From the NCBI GenBank assembly GCA_023954855.1, contig JAGSGY010000040.1:1-46907 (forward strand): a DNA stretch of 46,907 nt. The letters are read 5' to 3'. Of this stretch, positions 30,945 through 39,247 are shown in pieces. The notes under the pieces were generated by a model, which did not search any database, was not told where the DNA came from, and saw only the letters and a list, made by a program, of their open reading frames with translations. Numbering within the stretch: position 1 is the first letter of the stretch; every line of letters starts with the position of its first letter. The translations under genes were made by a program, and so were the position numbers. The DNA is from Pseudomonadota bacterium. GTDB lineage: Bacteria > Myxococcota_A > UBA796 > GCA-2862545.

Positions 30945-31789
30945 GGGGCATTCTCTCGCTCGCCCTTGTCCTGTGCTCGACTACCGCCGAAGCGGGCGCA
31001 TGGACCCGCTCTCTGGGCTCGTTCTACACAAAGGTCGGCGTCGACGCCTACGCCGCCTCCAAGTACCAGGCCGCGGACTTCGTCTCGACCGATGGGCAGA
31101 GCTTCCTCGGCTACCAGATCGGCGTGTATGGCGAGGTGGGCCTGCTCAAGGTGCATCCGCTGATGGTGGCCGTTCAGGCGCCTTGGGCCAGCAGCACACT
31201 GTTCCTCGAAGAGAAGACCGGGAGCTTTCGTCCGCGGGCCACCACCCGTCGACTCGGGGACCTGCGATTCACGGCCCAGACCTCACTTCTGCCCGATGGG
31301 GGGCCACTCTCAGCGAGCGTCGAGGTGAAGGTCCCGATGTACGCCAATGATTCGGTCGGGTCACGCTACGGGGGCTTCGAGGAACTCTTTCCACTCGCGG
31401 GCGAAGGGCAAGTCGACCTCACCGGCTGGATTCTCGGCGGCGCGAGCTTTGGAGGGCCGCTCTGGGGCGAGGCGGCGGTCGGCTACCAGCACCGCACCCA
31501 AGGCTTCATCGGGTGGCGGAACCACGGCGACCTGAACTTTCTCGATCGCATTCGGTTTGGCGCGGGACTCGGATTCAGCGAAGGGCCAGTGGTCGCGATT
31601 CTGCGCGTGGACGGACAGAAGGCCATCGGTGCAGATGCCATCACGGCCGAGTCGGTGAGTGCGGGGCCCGTGCTGCTGGTCGACGTCGCCGAAGGCCTTG
31701 CCATTGAAGGACGCTTTTCCGCGGATCTGTGGGCGAACAATGCGACCCAGGGCTTTGGCTTCGGGACCGGGGTGTCGATCCGCCGCTGA
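30941..31789 (+). CDS. Putative outer-membrane beta-barrel protein
   Basis: 282 residues. A signal peptide (MRGILSLALVLCSTTAEAGA, cleavage about residue 19) is followed by alternating hydrophobic/polar strands rich in Gly, Tyr and Phe (for example YQIGVYGEVGLL, LWGEAAVGYQHRT, RIRFGAGLGFSEG) and a terminal strand GFGFGTGVSIRR. There are no helical membrane segments. This fits a transporter-like or surface beta-barrel, though the final residue is Arg rather than aromatic. It is translationally coupled to the molybdoenzyme gene (ATGA overlap). Family not recognised. Confidence 0.72.
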   Translation: MRGILSLALVLCSTTAEAGAWTRSLGSFYTKVGVDAYAASKYQAADFVSTDGQSFLGYQIGVYGEVGLLKVHPLMVAVQAPWASSTLFLEEKTGSFRPRATTRRLGDLRFTAQTSLLPDGGPLSASVEVKVPMYANDSVGSRYGGFEELFPLAGEGQVDLTGWILGGASFGGPLWGEAAVGYQHRTQGFIGWRNHGDLNFLDRIRFGAGLGFSEGPVVAILRVDGQKAIGADAITAESVSAGPVLLVDVAEGLAIEGRFSADLWANNATQGFGFGTGVSIRR

Positions 31790-31921
31790 TCCACTTCCGC
31801 GGGCAACGGTTCTGTAGCGACCCGCAGAACGCCGGTTCCGTCAATCAGCGGAGGAAGGGGATCGAGGGCGATTCTCGGCTGAATCGGCCCGGGTGGGCTC
31901 CCGAGACGGCGTTTGATCAGG

Positions 31922-31927
31922 TAAACT
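31922..31927 (+). promoter_or_regulatory. TAAACT -10 box positioned for a leaderless transcript
   Basis: TAnnnT ends 7 nt before the ATG at 31935. No properly spaced Shine-Dalgarno is present. It starts the lipoprotein-Rieske gene pair. The 145 bp gap before it also contains weak hairpins (GTTCTG/CAGAAC near 31809-31830 and TCTCGG/CCGAGA near 31873-31906) but no T-run terminator. Confidence 0.4.
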
Positions 31928-31934
31928 GCAGCGA

Positions 31935-32600
31935 ATGGAGGCACAGCTGCGCCCACTTCTACCGCTGATCCTGGCTCTGACCGCGTGCCAGCGCAATGTC
32001 GAGACGCCGTTCCCCGAAGGGCTCGAACCCCTCGAGGAGATGGCGGTAGAGGCTCCAGTGGGCACCGTTGGGGATCCCTTCCCCGAGACCACGACCTTCG
32101 TGGTGGGCGACGACACCGAAAACGACTGGGTGTGGGCCCACGTCCGCGGCTACATCCACGCCGATGCCGAGGATGTCTGGGACCTGATGCGGGACGACGG
32201 CTACATGATGGCCGACAGGCGGGGCGTCGATGCCATCGACACCACCTACGACGTCGAACCCGACCTCTGTCTGACCTTCGTGAACCACGTCACTGTCAAC
32301 GACATCATCACCCTCGAGTGGGACATCACCTACCGAGGCGATGTGGCGGCAGGGAACAAGGAGACGCCTGAGAGGTTCGCGATTCGCTTTCAGAAGACCG
32401 AGGGCTCGTCGCTCATCGACCTTCAGGAAGGCTCGATCGTGCTCAATGTCATCGAAGACGGCATTACCGAGTTTCAGTTCATCGAGCGCCTAAGAGCACC
32501 GCAGACCTCGACCGACGACCCGCTGGCCTACGGACAGGACATGCATGAGTCGCTGGTGGCGCTGGCAGCCGGTGGCGAGCTTCCGGACTTCACCGAGTGA
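31935..32600 (+). CDS. Lipoprotein with a possible START/SRPBCC-like domain
   Basis: 221 residues. Lipobox LTAC with Cys18. The body has one stretch typical of START-like proteins (VWAHVRGYIHADAEDVWDLM, around residues 65-85), followed by alternating strands and a C-terminal helix (DMHESLVALAAGG), so a hydrophobic-ligand-binding fold is plausible. It would sit at the periplasmic membrane face. The stop overlaps the GTG start of the Rieske oxygenase gene (GTGA). The two may act on the same hydrophobic compound, which is inference. Confidence 0.75.
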   Translation: MEAQLRPLLPLILALTACQRNVETPFPEGLEPLEEMAVEAPVGTVGDPFPETTTFVVGDDTENDWVWAHVRGYIHADAEDVWDLMRDDGYMMADRRGVDAIDTTYDVEPDLCLTFVNHVTVNDIITLEWDITYRGDVAAGNKETPERFAIRFQKTEGSSLIDLQEGSIVLNVIEDGITEFQFIERLRAPQTSTDDPLAYGQDMHESLVALAAGGELPDFTE

Positions 32601-33643
32601 GCGAGCGTCGCGGCACCGACCCGGCCTTTTACACCTCGCAACAAGTCTACGACGCCCAGAAAGAGGGCATCTTCGCGAGGTCGTGGCACTTCGCTGCGGA
32701 CGTGTGGCGTCTGCCCGCGTCCAACTGGGCCGTGCCCTACACCCTGCTCGGTGGGTACCTCGATGAGCCGCTGGTGCTGACCCGATCTGGCGAGCAGCTT
32801 CACGCGCTCGCCAACGTCTGTTCGCATCGCGGAGCGGTGGTCGTCGGTGAAGAGGGGCCGATCAAGCGACTGCGCTGCCCGTACCACGGACGCCGTTTCT
32901 CACTCGACGGCACCTTCGAGGCGGCGCCTGGCTTCGAGGGCTGTCCGCTCGGGGACGACAACGATCTGGCGAAGGTGGACATCGATCGGCACGGGCCCCT
33001 CCTCTTCGTCAGCCTGAACCCGGCCATGTCGCTGCAAGACTTGTTTGGGGGCGCGGCGGCGTTCCTGGACTTTATCGACTGGAGCCAATTCCGCTTCGAC
33101 GGGGACCGCTCGCGACACTTCGAGGTGCCGGCCAACTGGGCCCTATACGTCGACAACTACCTCGAGGGCCTGCACATTCCGTTCGTGCATCCAGGCCTCG
33201 CGGGTGCCCTCGACCTCGCCGAGTACGAGGTGCACTGCTTTGAGTGGAGCGCGCTCCAGGTAGGCGAGGCCAAGGAAGGGGAGCCGTGCTTCGAGTTGCC
33301 CGCGGATCACCCCCACGCGGGCAGGCGCATCGCCGCGTACTACCTGTGGCTGTTTCCTGGGACGATGCTCAACTTCTACCCTTGGGGTCTGTCGATCAAC
33401 ATCGTGCAGCCCCTGAGCGTGGCACGGACCCGGGTGACCTATCTGACCTACGTCAGCCATCCCGAGCACCTCGGGGACGGGGCTGGGGCCGATCTGGACC
33501 AGGTCGAGTCCGAGGACCAGCAGGTGGTCTTCTCGGCGATGCGAGGCATGCGCAGCCGGTTCGCGCGAGCGGTCCAATACGCGCCGGGTCACGAAGATGC
33601 GCTGGCTCATTTTCACGGCCTTGCCGCCCGCCTGCTCGGTTGA
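32597..33643 (+). CDS. Rieske non-haem iron oxygenase, catalytic subunit
   Basis: 348 residues, GTG start inside the preceding stop. The Rieske [2Fe-2S] domain has Cys75-x-His77 (NVCSHRG) and Cys94-x2-His97 (LRCPYHGRRFSLDG). The C-terminal catalytic domain has the mononuclear iron motif YVDNYLEGLHIPFVHP, with His193 and His198, and a third carboxylate ligand expected further on. It resembles the choline-monooxygenase/ring-hydroxylating alpha-subunit family. It needs a reductase and perhaps a ferredoxin, neither of which is adjacent. No signal peptide, so it should act in the cytoplasm although its partner gene encodes a lipoprotein. Substrate unknown. Confidence 0.92.
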   Translation: MSERRGTDPAFYTSQQVYDAQKEGIFARSWHFAADVWRLPASNWAVPYTLLGGYLDEPLVLTRSGEQLHALANVCSHRGAVVVGEEGPIKRLRCPYHGRRFSLDGTFEAAPGFEGCPLGDDNDLAKVDIDRHGPLLFVSLNPAMSLQDLFGGAAAFLDFIDWSQFRFDGDRSRHFEVPANWALYVDNYLEGLHIPFVHPGLAGALDLAEYEVHCFEWSALQVGEAKEGEPCFELPADHPHAGRRIAAYYLWLFPGTMLNFYPWGLSINIVQPLSVARTRVTYLTYVSHPEHLGDGAGADLDQVESEDQQVVFSAMRGMRSRFARAVQYAPGHEDALAHFHGLAARLLG

Positions 33644-33659
33644 GCCGACTCCCTCGCGC

Positions 33660-33665
33660 TATCCT
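33660..33665 (+). promoter_or_regulatory. Candidate -10 box (TATCCT) for the amine oxidase gene
   Basis: GCGCTATCCTCC resembles the GCGCTATGCTCC at 13418-13429. It ends 15 nt before the ATG at 33681, with GGAGG at 33672-33676. It sits in the 37 bp gap after the Rieske gene. Confidence 0.4.
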
Positions 33666-33680
33666 CCGCCCGGAGGTTCG

Positions 33681-35039
33681 ATGAGCAAGAGCCGGCGGCT
33701 TCGGCGGGCCGATGTGGTCGTGATTGGCGCAGGACTCGCGGGTCTTCGCGCGGCGGACATTCTCTCCCGCGCGGGCCGAAGCGTGTACGTCGTCGAGGCG
33801 CGCGATCGAGTGGGTGGACGGACGCTCACCGAGAGCGTTCGCGGCGCCGAGGTCGACCTGGGCGCACAGTGGCTGGGGCCGACCCAGCACCGTGCCCGCA
33901 CCCTGGCCGATGAGCTGGGGGTGGGGCTGTTTCCCACACCGTCAATCGGCAAGACGAGCATGGAGCTGGCAGGCCGAAGCGGCACCTTCAAGGGCACGAT
34001 TCCGGCGCTTCCGTGGCTGTCGCTACTCGACCTGCAGCAGTCGCTGTTCCGGCTCGAGCGACGCATCGCGAAGGTGCCCACCCGCGCGCCATGGACCGAT
34101 GCCGATGCCGCCATGCTCGACAGCATGACGGTCGAGACGCTCAAGCAAGCCTACGCCCACACCGATGGCGTGCGCGCGGCCCTCGACGTGATGGTGCGGG
34201 TCGTGTTCGGTGCCGAGCCGTCCGAGGTCTCGGCCCTGTTCTTCATGCACTACCTGGCGACCGGCGGCGGACTTCAGCAAGAGGTCGAGGTCGAGGGCGG
34301 TGCCCAGCAGGACCGGCTGGCGGGCGGCGCGCAACAGCTCGCGAAGGGCCTGGCGGCTCGACTCGGCGATCGGGTGATTCTCGATGCGGCGGTCGAGTCG
34401 GTGCAGTGGAGCGAGGAAGGGGTTCGGCTGAAGACCGCCGCCGGGCCGTTTGCGGCGGACCGACTCGTCGTCGCGCTCGCGCCAGCCCTTGCCGGCCGCA
34501 TTCGCTGGTCGCCCAAGCTGCCGCCCGATCGCGACCACCTGCACATGCGCATGCCCATGGGGTCAACGACCAAGTGCTTCGCGTTCTACGACCGGCCATT
34601 CTGGCGGGCCCGCGGACTGTCGGGTGAGGCGATGACGGACGAGGGGCCGCTCTCCTATGTCTGCGACAACACCCAGGGTGACGGCAGCGCCCCCGCGCTA
34701 CTGGGCTTCATGGTCGGTGGCCCGTCGCGGCGCTGGCAGCGCAGGCCTGCGGGTGAACGGCGGGGTGCGGTGCTTGCGCAGCTCGCACGATTCTTTGGGG
34801 ACGAGGCACTCTCGCCTGTGCACTACCAAGAGAAGCGCTGGGATGATGAGGGCTTCACGGGCGGCTGTCCCATCGGCTTGATGGGGCCTGGGGTGCTGAC
34901 GCAGCTCGGTCCGGCGTTGACGCGACCTGTGGGTCCCATTCATTGGGCCGGAACGGAAACCGCGAGCGAGTGGGCGGGTCATATGGAGGGCGCGCTCGAG
35001 AGTGCAGAGCGCGTCGTGCAGGAGGTCTTGTCGCCCTAA
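33681..35039 (+). CDS. FAD-dependent amine oxidase (monoamine-oxidase-like)
   Basis: 452 residues. N-terminal FAD-binding Rossmann motif VIGAGLAGLRAA (14-25) with the ribose-binding Glu40, then RDRVGGRT. The C-terminal FAD motif is GPIHWAGTETASEWAGHMEGAL. It is the right length for flavin monoamine oxidases and lacks the C-terminal membrane tail of mitochondrial MAO. Oxidises an amine to imine/aldehyde with peroxide formation; substrate unknown. The frame is open from 33597, but I chose 33681 because of GGAGGTTCG immediately upstream and because the added residues would run through the -10 box. The gene for a GT-C enzyme follows directly. Confidence 0.92.
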   Translation: MSKSRRLRRADVVVIGAGLAGLRAADILSRAGRSVYVVEARDRVGGRTLTESVRGAEVDLGAQWLGPTQHRARTLADELGVGLFPTPSIGKTSMELAGRSGTFKGTIPALPWLSLLDLQQSLFRLERRIAKVPTRAPWTDADAAMLDSMTVETLKQAYAHTDGVRAALDVMVRVVFGAEPSEVSALFFMHYLATGGGLQQEVEVEGGAQQDRLAGGAQQLAKGLAARLGDRVILDAAVESVQWSEEGVRLKTAAGPFAADRLVVALAPALAGRIRWSPKLPPDRDHLHMRMPMGSTTKCFAFYDRPFWRARGLSGEAMTDEGPLSYVCDNTQGDGSAPALLGFMVGGPSRRWQRRPAGERRGAVLAQLARFFGDEALSPVHYQEKRWDDEGFTGGCPIGLMGPGVLTQLGPALTRPVGPIHWAGTETASEWAGHMEGALESAERVVQEVLSP

Positions 35040-35056
35040 TCGCCCCGGTTCTGTTC

Positions 35057-36511
35057 GTGCTTGCCTGGTCGGGTGCGGTGGTCGCGATTCGACGCGAGGA
35101 AGCGGCGCAGGCTGCGGTGCTTCCAATGCTTGCCGTGGTCGCTTCGATTGCGTTGTTCGGCACATGGATGATCGATGATGCCGGCATCGTCTGGTCCTAC
35201 GCCCGGAACATCGCGAGTGGGCGGGGCAGTGTGGCCTACGCCGGAGGGCCGGTCGGCGAGGGCTTCTCGGATCCGCTCTGGATGTTCATGCTCGCTGGGC
35301 TCGAGTCAGTGGGCCTACGTGCCGACCTGGGTAGCAAGGCGCTTGGGCTCGTGTTTGGCGGCCTGGGGGTGGCTCTGGTCCCGTTCCTCGCACGCTCCGA
35401 GAACAACGAGGACCGCCTGCTCGTGTCGATGGCACTCGCGACGCACGCCGGCTGGGCGATGTGGGCGGCCTCTGGCCTCGAGACGGCGCTCTTCGGTGCC
35501 CTGCTCGTGGCGACGACGGTGGCAGCGCGGGCGGAGCATCCCTCCCTCGCGGGTCTTCTCGCGGCGCTGGCTTGTGTGACGCGACCGGAGGGGCCGCTGC
35601 TGGCGGTGGGGGCGCTGATCGCGGGACGTGCACCGATGCGCACCCTGCTTGCCCCCGCGTTTGCGGTTCTCGCTTGGCACGGGGTCCGCTGGCAGATCTT
35701 TGGTTTGCTCTGGCCGCTTCCGGCCTACGCGAAGCTACACCCCGACCTTCCACACGCGCTTGCGGGCCTCTGGTACGTGTTCGGGTCGTTTGCCCCTGTC
35801 GGCGCACTCGTCGCCGTGGGTGCGGTCGTGACCCCCGCCGACCGGCGCCGTGAGTTGGCACTGGACCTCGCACCGCTCGGTGCGGTTGTGGTCTTCTGTG
35901 CGCTGTCGGGTGGCGACTGGATGCGTCATGGGCGCTTCGTCGTACCCGTGGTTCCGTTTGTGATCGCGGCCTTCCTCCCACAGGTTCGCGCCTGGGCCGG
36001 GGGAGGGGTGAGCGGTGCTGCGATGGTGGCCCTCGTGCTCGTTCCGCAGCTCGCGGAGGGCTGGCTCGCGGTTCAAGCTCCCCCGCTGCCGATTCAGGTG
36101 CAGGCGCGGCAGGGCGATGTGCTGCGTCGCATCGGTCGCTCGGCGTGCGGCGACTCCTTCCCCCTGGTCGCCAGCCCCGACATTGGCGGTCTTCTCTGGG
36201 TGCATCCCGAGCTTCGCGTCGTCGATCTCGGGGGCTTGACCGAGCCGGAGCTGGTGGGGGTCGACCCTCTTGAGTACTGGCCGGAGCGGCTGTCGGAGCG
36301 ACCGATGCACGCGCTGTATCTGCATGGTGACTGGCCCGAACGCACGGGGCTCGACGACGCGACGATGCGCCACGCTGGGTACCTGAGGGTCTGCCGAAGG
36401 GGCGCTCACGCCCGCTCCCCGACCATGTGGGTGCACCGCCGCTGCGATCTCGGACTCGTCGGTTCAGACCTGGAAGTCGTCGAGGCTTGGTGTCGTGACG
36501 GGGCACGCTAA
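35057..36511 (+). CDS. GT-C fold membrane glycosyltransferase
   Basis: About 484 residues from the GTG at 35057, with roughly ten membrane helices and a C-terminal periplasmic domain. IDDAGIVWSYARNIASGRG and GEGFSDPLWMFML match the family pattern of AftB-like polyprenyl-phosphate-sugar-dependent enzymes (usually DDAYIxxRYARNLxxGxG and EGYTxxLW). ACVTRPEGPLL, PAYAKLHPDLPHAL and GGDWMRHGRFVVPVVPF also fit. The acidic pair in the first loop is the probable catalytic site. It likely transfers a sugar to an envelope glycan. The start is uncertain: the frame is open back to a TTG at 34943, inside the amine oxidase gene, and a hydrophobic stretch begins just before 35057, so the true start may lie upstream. 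Confidence 0.82.
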   Translation: MLAWSGAVVAIRREEAAQAAVLPMLAVVASIALFGTWMIDDAGIVWSYARNIASGRGSVAYAGGPVGEGFSDPLWMFMLAGLESVGLRADLGSKALGLVFGGLGVALVPFLARSENNEDRLLVSMALATHAGWAMWAASGLETALFGALLVATTVAARAEHPSLAGLLAALACVTRPEGPLLAVGALIAGRAPMRTLLAPAFAVLAWHGVRWQIFGLLWPLPAYAKLHPDLPHALAGLWYVFGSFAPVGALVAVGAVVTPADRRRELALDLAPLGAVVVFCALSGGDWMRHGRFVVPVVPFVIAAFLPQVRAWAGGGVSGAAMVALVLVPQLAEGWLAVQAPPLPIQVQARQGDVLRRIGRSACGDSFPLVASPDIGGLLWVHPELRVVDLGGLTEPELVGVDPLEYWPERLSERPMHALYLHGDWPERTGLDDATMRHAGYLRVCRRGAHARSPTMWVHRRCDLGLVGSDLEVVEAWCRDGAR

Positions 36512-36559
36512 GTGGGTGGCGGTCTCGTGCCTTTGGCTGCCTTGTCGCTCGCGATGGAA

Positions 36560-36565
36560 TAGGGT
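36560..36565 (+). promoter_or_regulatory. TAGGGT -10 box positioned for a leaderless transcript
   Basis: TAGGGT ends 6 nt before the ATG at 36572. The hexamer itself contains AGGG, so a weak ribosome-binding role cannot be excluded. It is in the 60 bp gap after the GT-C gene. Confidence 0.4.
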
Positions 36566-36571
36566 CTGTGC

Positions 36572-37903
36572 ATGGCACGCGACCGCTCCGGCTCCCGATT
36601 CTCGCGCCTCGCCAGGCTGGGAAGCCTGACGGGTCGGGTCGGCAGTTCCTATGTCGGCCAGAAGGTGAAGGACGTCTTTCTGGACGGGGATGCGCGCCAG
36701 CGCGCCATGGAGCGCCTACACCTCGACAACGCCAAGGAGATTGTCGGCACGCTCGGCCGTCTCAAGGGCGCCGCGATGAAGGTGGGGCAGCAGGTCGCGA
36801 TGATCGCCGACCAGCTCGATCTGCCCCCCGAGGTCGCGACGATGCTGTCGCGCCTGCACTCCAAGGCAGAACCGATTCCGTTTCCGGTGATTCGCGAGGA
36901 CATCGAGGCTGAGCTCGAGATGCCCTTGTCCGAGGCCTTCTCCTGGTTCGACCCACTTCCGCTCGGCACTGCCAGCCTGGGTCAGGCGCATGCGGCTCGC
37001 CTACCCGATGGCACCGATGTCGTGGTGAAGGTGCTGCACCGCGGCGTCGACATCTCGGTGGACACCGACCTGCTCGCGCTCAAGACCCTGCTGATTGGCT
37101 CGGTGGCCTTCCGTCGCGACAAGGCCGAGATGGACGAGCTGTTCGACGAGATCGCCGAGCGGCTCAAAGAAGAGCTCGACTATCTGCAGGAGGCGGCAAA
37201 CATCGCCGCCTTCAACCGGGCGTTCGGGGACGATCCCCGTATTCGGCTGCCCAAGGTGTTCGGCACCCACTCCACTGAGCGCGTGCTGACGATGACCCGC
37301 TTGACGGGAAAGCCGCTTGAGGCCTTCCTCGAGGACGCGGGTCCGGAGGCCATGCAGCAGGCCGGCTTGAACCTCGCCGAGCTCTACTACGAGATGGTGT
37401 TCGTCCACCGCATGCTGCACGCGGATCCCCATCCTGGAAACTACCTCTACGAGCCCGATGGCCGCGTCGGCTTCATCGACTTCGGCTGCGTGAAGCGCTT
37501 CGATGAGTTCTGGATCGCCCACTACGGCCGGGCTGCCCTCGCCGCGGAGCGTGGCGACAAGGTGCAGACCCTCGAGTCGTGCCGGGAGATCGGCGGTTGG
37601 AAGGGCAACACTCCCGAGGCAGGCGATGCGCTGTGGAGCTTCTGCGACATGATCGCTGAGCCGTTCCGCGAAGAGAGCCACACCCTCGGTGGACACGCCG
37701 ACAGCATTCTCGAGAGCGTGCAGGTGCCGGTGCGCGAGATCATGCGCTACCCCGAAGTCCGCATGCCCAAGGACCTGATCTTCCTGCACCGCAGCCTGGG
37801 AGGCTTGTACTCCATGGCTCGACGCACCCATGTCACCGCGAACTTCGGTGAGATCTTGCGTCGCAACGCGACCATCGCGATTCGGCGGGCCGAGGGCGGC
37901 TAG
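36572..37903 (+). CDS. ABC1/AarF/UbiB-family atypical kinase, soluble form
   Basis: 443 residues. All family signatures are present: KxGQ (Lys70-Val-Gly-Gln73) in the N-terminal extension, the Ala-rich loop GTASLGQAHAA, the ATP Lys153 (VVVKVLHRG), HADPHPGN (283-290, with Asp285 and Asn290) and the metal-binding Asp303 in FIDFGC. Family members support ubiquinone synthesis or quinone and lipid handling and behave as ATPases. Unlike UbiB, there is no C-terminal transmembrane pair, so it is probably cytoplasmic or peripheral. No ubiquinone genes are nearby. The stop shares CTAG with the convergent gene at 37900. Confidence 0.93.
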   Translation: MARDRSGSRFSRLARLGSLTGRVGSSYVGQKVKDVFLDGDARQRAMERLHLDNAKEIVGTLGRLKGAAMKVGQQVAMIADQLDLPPEVATMLSRLHSKAEPIPFPVIREDIEAELEMPLSEAFSWFDPLPLGTASLGQAHAARLPDGTDVVVKVLHRGVDISVDTDLLALKTLLIGSVAFRRDKAEMDELFDEIAERLKEELDYLQEAANIAAFNRAFGDDPRIRLPKVFGTHSTERVLTMTRLTGKPLEAFLEDAGPEAMQQAGLNLAELYYEMVFVHRMLHADPHPGNYLYEPDGRVGFIDFGCVKRFDEFWIAHYGRAALAAERGDKVQTLESCREIGGWKGNTPEAGDALWSFCDMIAEPFREESHTLGGHADSILESVQVPVREIMRYPEVRMPKDLIFLHRSLGGLYSMARRTHVTANFGEILRRNATIAIRRAEGG

Positions 37904-38544
37904 CCGTCCCGGTTCTTGAGCTGCTCGGACGCTTGATTCAGCTGTGCAGCGGCGTCGCGGATTCGCTCTTCGAGCTCGGGGTTCGAGAGGAAGTTGCGCA
38001 GGGTCTCGGGCAGCGTCTCGGCCGAGACAGCCGCATCGTCACCGAGCTGCTCACGCATGTACTCGACCAGTGCGGACTGGCGCGCCTCGACGTCTTCATC
38101 GCTCGCCGATGTGCTCACCGCATCCTTCAGCAGCTGCTCCAAGCCCTTGCCCACGTTCTTGATGCCCTCGATGACGGCGGTCGGGTCGTTGCTGAGCTGC
38201 TCTTCGGTAACGCCGAGCGCATCTGCGATCGTGGTGCGCCGCTGTTCGCGGCCAGCCGGCGGGGGCGTCGGGTTCGGGAGTTGGGCGGCGAGCCCGCGCA
38301 GGAAGGTTCCGGCGCCTGACGCGAAGCGGCCCGCTGCTGCGGCCATGCGCTTCATCTCGACGCCTGCGAGATCCTTGGCCTTGTCTTCGGGAATTTCGAA
38401 GATCTCGACCGACGCCTCGGCGACCTCGAGCTTCTTGCCGGCGAGAGAGCGCAGCACGAAGTCCCCGGCCGGTATGCGGGCCGAGTCCGGAACGTGGAAG
38501 AAGCGCTTGTTCGAAGGATCGGAGTAGAGGGTGCGAGTGCTCAT
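37900..38544 (-). CDS. Hypothetical helical protein, 214 aa
   Basis: No family recognised. The N-terminal 60 residues look like a small beta-rich module (RFFHVPDSARIPAGDFVLR; VEIFEIPE), followed by a Pro-rich linker and a long, mostly helical, acidic C-terminal part (about 110-214) that could form a coiled coil. No signal or membrane segment. The frame is open to 38643, but the ATG at 38544 is preceded by a TAGTCT box at leaderless spacing and the upstream residues are Cys/Arg/Ser noise. Convergent with the AarF gene (shared CTAG). It lies 34 bp after the gene at 38579-39208. Confidence 0.68.
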   Translation of the reverse strand: MSTRTLYSDPSNKRFFHVPDSARIPAGDFVLRSLAGKKLEVAEASVEIFEIPEDKAKDLAGVEMKRMAAAAGRFASGAGTFLRGLAAQLPNPTPPPAGREQRRTTIADALGVTEEQLSNDPTAVIEGIKNVGKGLEQLLKDAVSTSASDEDVEARQSALVEYMREQLGDDAAVSAETLPETLRNFLSNPELEERIRDAAAQLNQASEQLKNRDG

Positions 38545-38551
38545 GGGTCCG

Positions 38552-38557
38552 AGACTA
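38552..38557 (-). promoter_or_regulatory. TAGTCT -10 box positioned for a leaderless transcript
   Basis: On the minus strand the box ends 7 nt before the ATG at 38544. The bases between (CGGACCC) contain no Shine-Dalgarno sequence. Confidence 0.4.
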
Positions 38558-38578
38558 GCAGCCGCCCAGCGTGATGGA

Positions 38579-39208
38579 CTAGAGCGCGAGCACTTTCGCG
38601 CGCAGGGCCTCATCCAACACCATGAACTGCAGCACGCCTTCAAAGACCTCGGGGCGCAGCGCTGTGCGGGCGGCAGTCACGCAGGTCTCGAGCGCGTCCG
38701 CCTCGGTGTGCTCTACGAAGGTGGCCAGGGCCTCTGGAGTGTTCTCGATGATCTTGGCAGCGTTGGCCAAGATCCAGGCGCGGTCGGTCTTCAGCAGTCC
38801 GGGAACCATGCGGTGGCCAAGTCGGGGGCGCAGGGCCTCTCCGCGGACGGCATCGAGGGTTGCTTCGTCGAGCTCGCGGTTCGACAGGGCCGTCGCGGCG
38901 ATCACCCGGAGTTCGCCGTGTCCGAACCAGGGGTCTGGGACGTGGTCGAAGCGCTCCGGGTTCTCGGTCATCGCGCGGTGAAGCTGTCCGGCATCGTCGG
39001 CGGGCACCGCTTCGAAGAACAGCACGGCCGCACTGCGACGCTTGAGGTCCTCGACGTGCAGAAGGCTGCGGAAGTCTTCGGTCATTAGCGCTCGATCCTC
39101 GGCGCTCGCGCCGCGCCACTTGCGGATCAGACCGTCGAGAATGCCGCGATCGTGGCGGCCCATCGACAGTGCGATGTCGCCCGATAATGCTTCAAGGACC
39201 ACGCCCAT
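38579..39208 (-). CDS. Hypothetical alpha-helical protein, 209 aa
   Basis: I do not recognise the family. The sequence is almost entirely predicted helix with repeated hydrophobic patterns (DRALMTEDFRSLLHVEDLKR; NRELDEATLDAVRGEAL; FVEHTEADALETCVTAARTAL), suggestive of a HEAT-like or solenoid fold, which is a tentative call. No signal peptide. The frame is open far upstream to 40189 through the opposite-strand gene. The ATG at 39208 is chosen because GGAGG lies just before it and because the upstream part is antisense shadow. It diverges from the SRPBCC gene across 39 bp. Confidence 0.68.
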   Translation of the reverse strand: MGVVLEALSGDIALSMGRHDRGILDGLIRKWRGASAEDRALMTEDFRSLLHVEDLKRRSAAVLFFEAVPADDAGQLHRAMTENPERFDHVPDPWFGHGELRVIAATALSNRELDEATLDAVRGEALRPRLGHRMVPGLLKTDRAWILANAAKIIENTPEALATFVEHTEADALETCVTAARTALRPEVFEGVLQFMVLDEALRAKVLAL

Positions 39209-39247
39209 TCTTCCTCCCGGGCGGCGCTCTAACCCGGCGGGCGGGCT

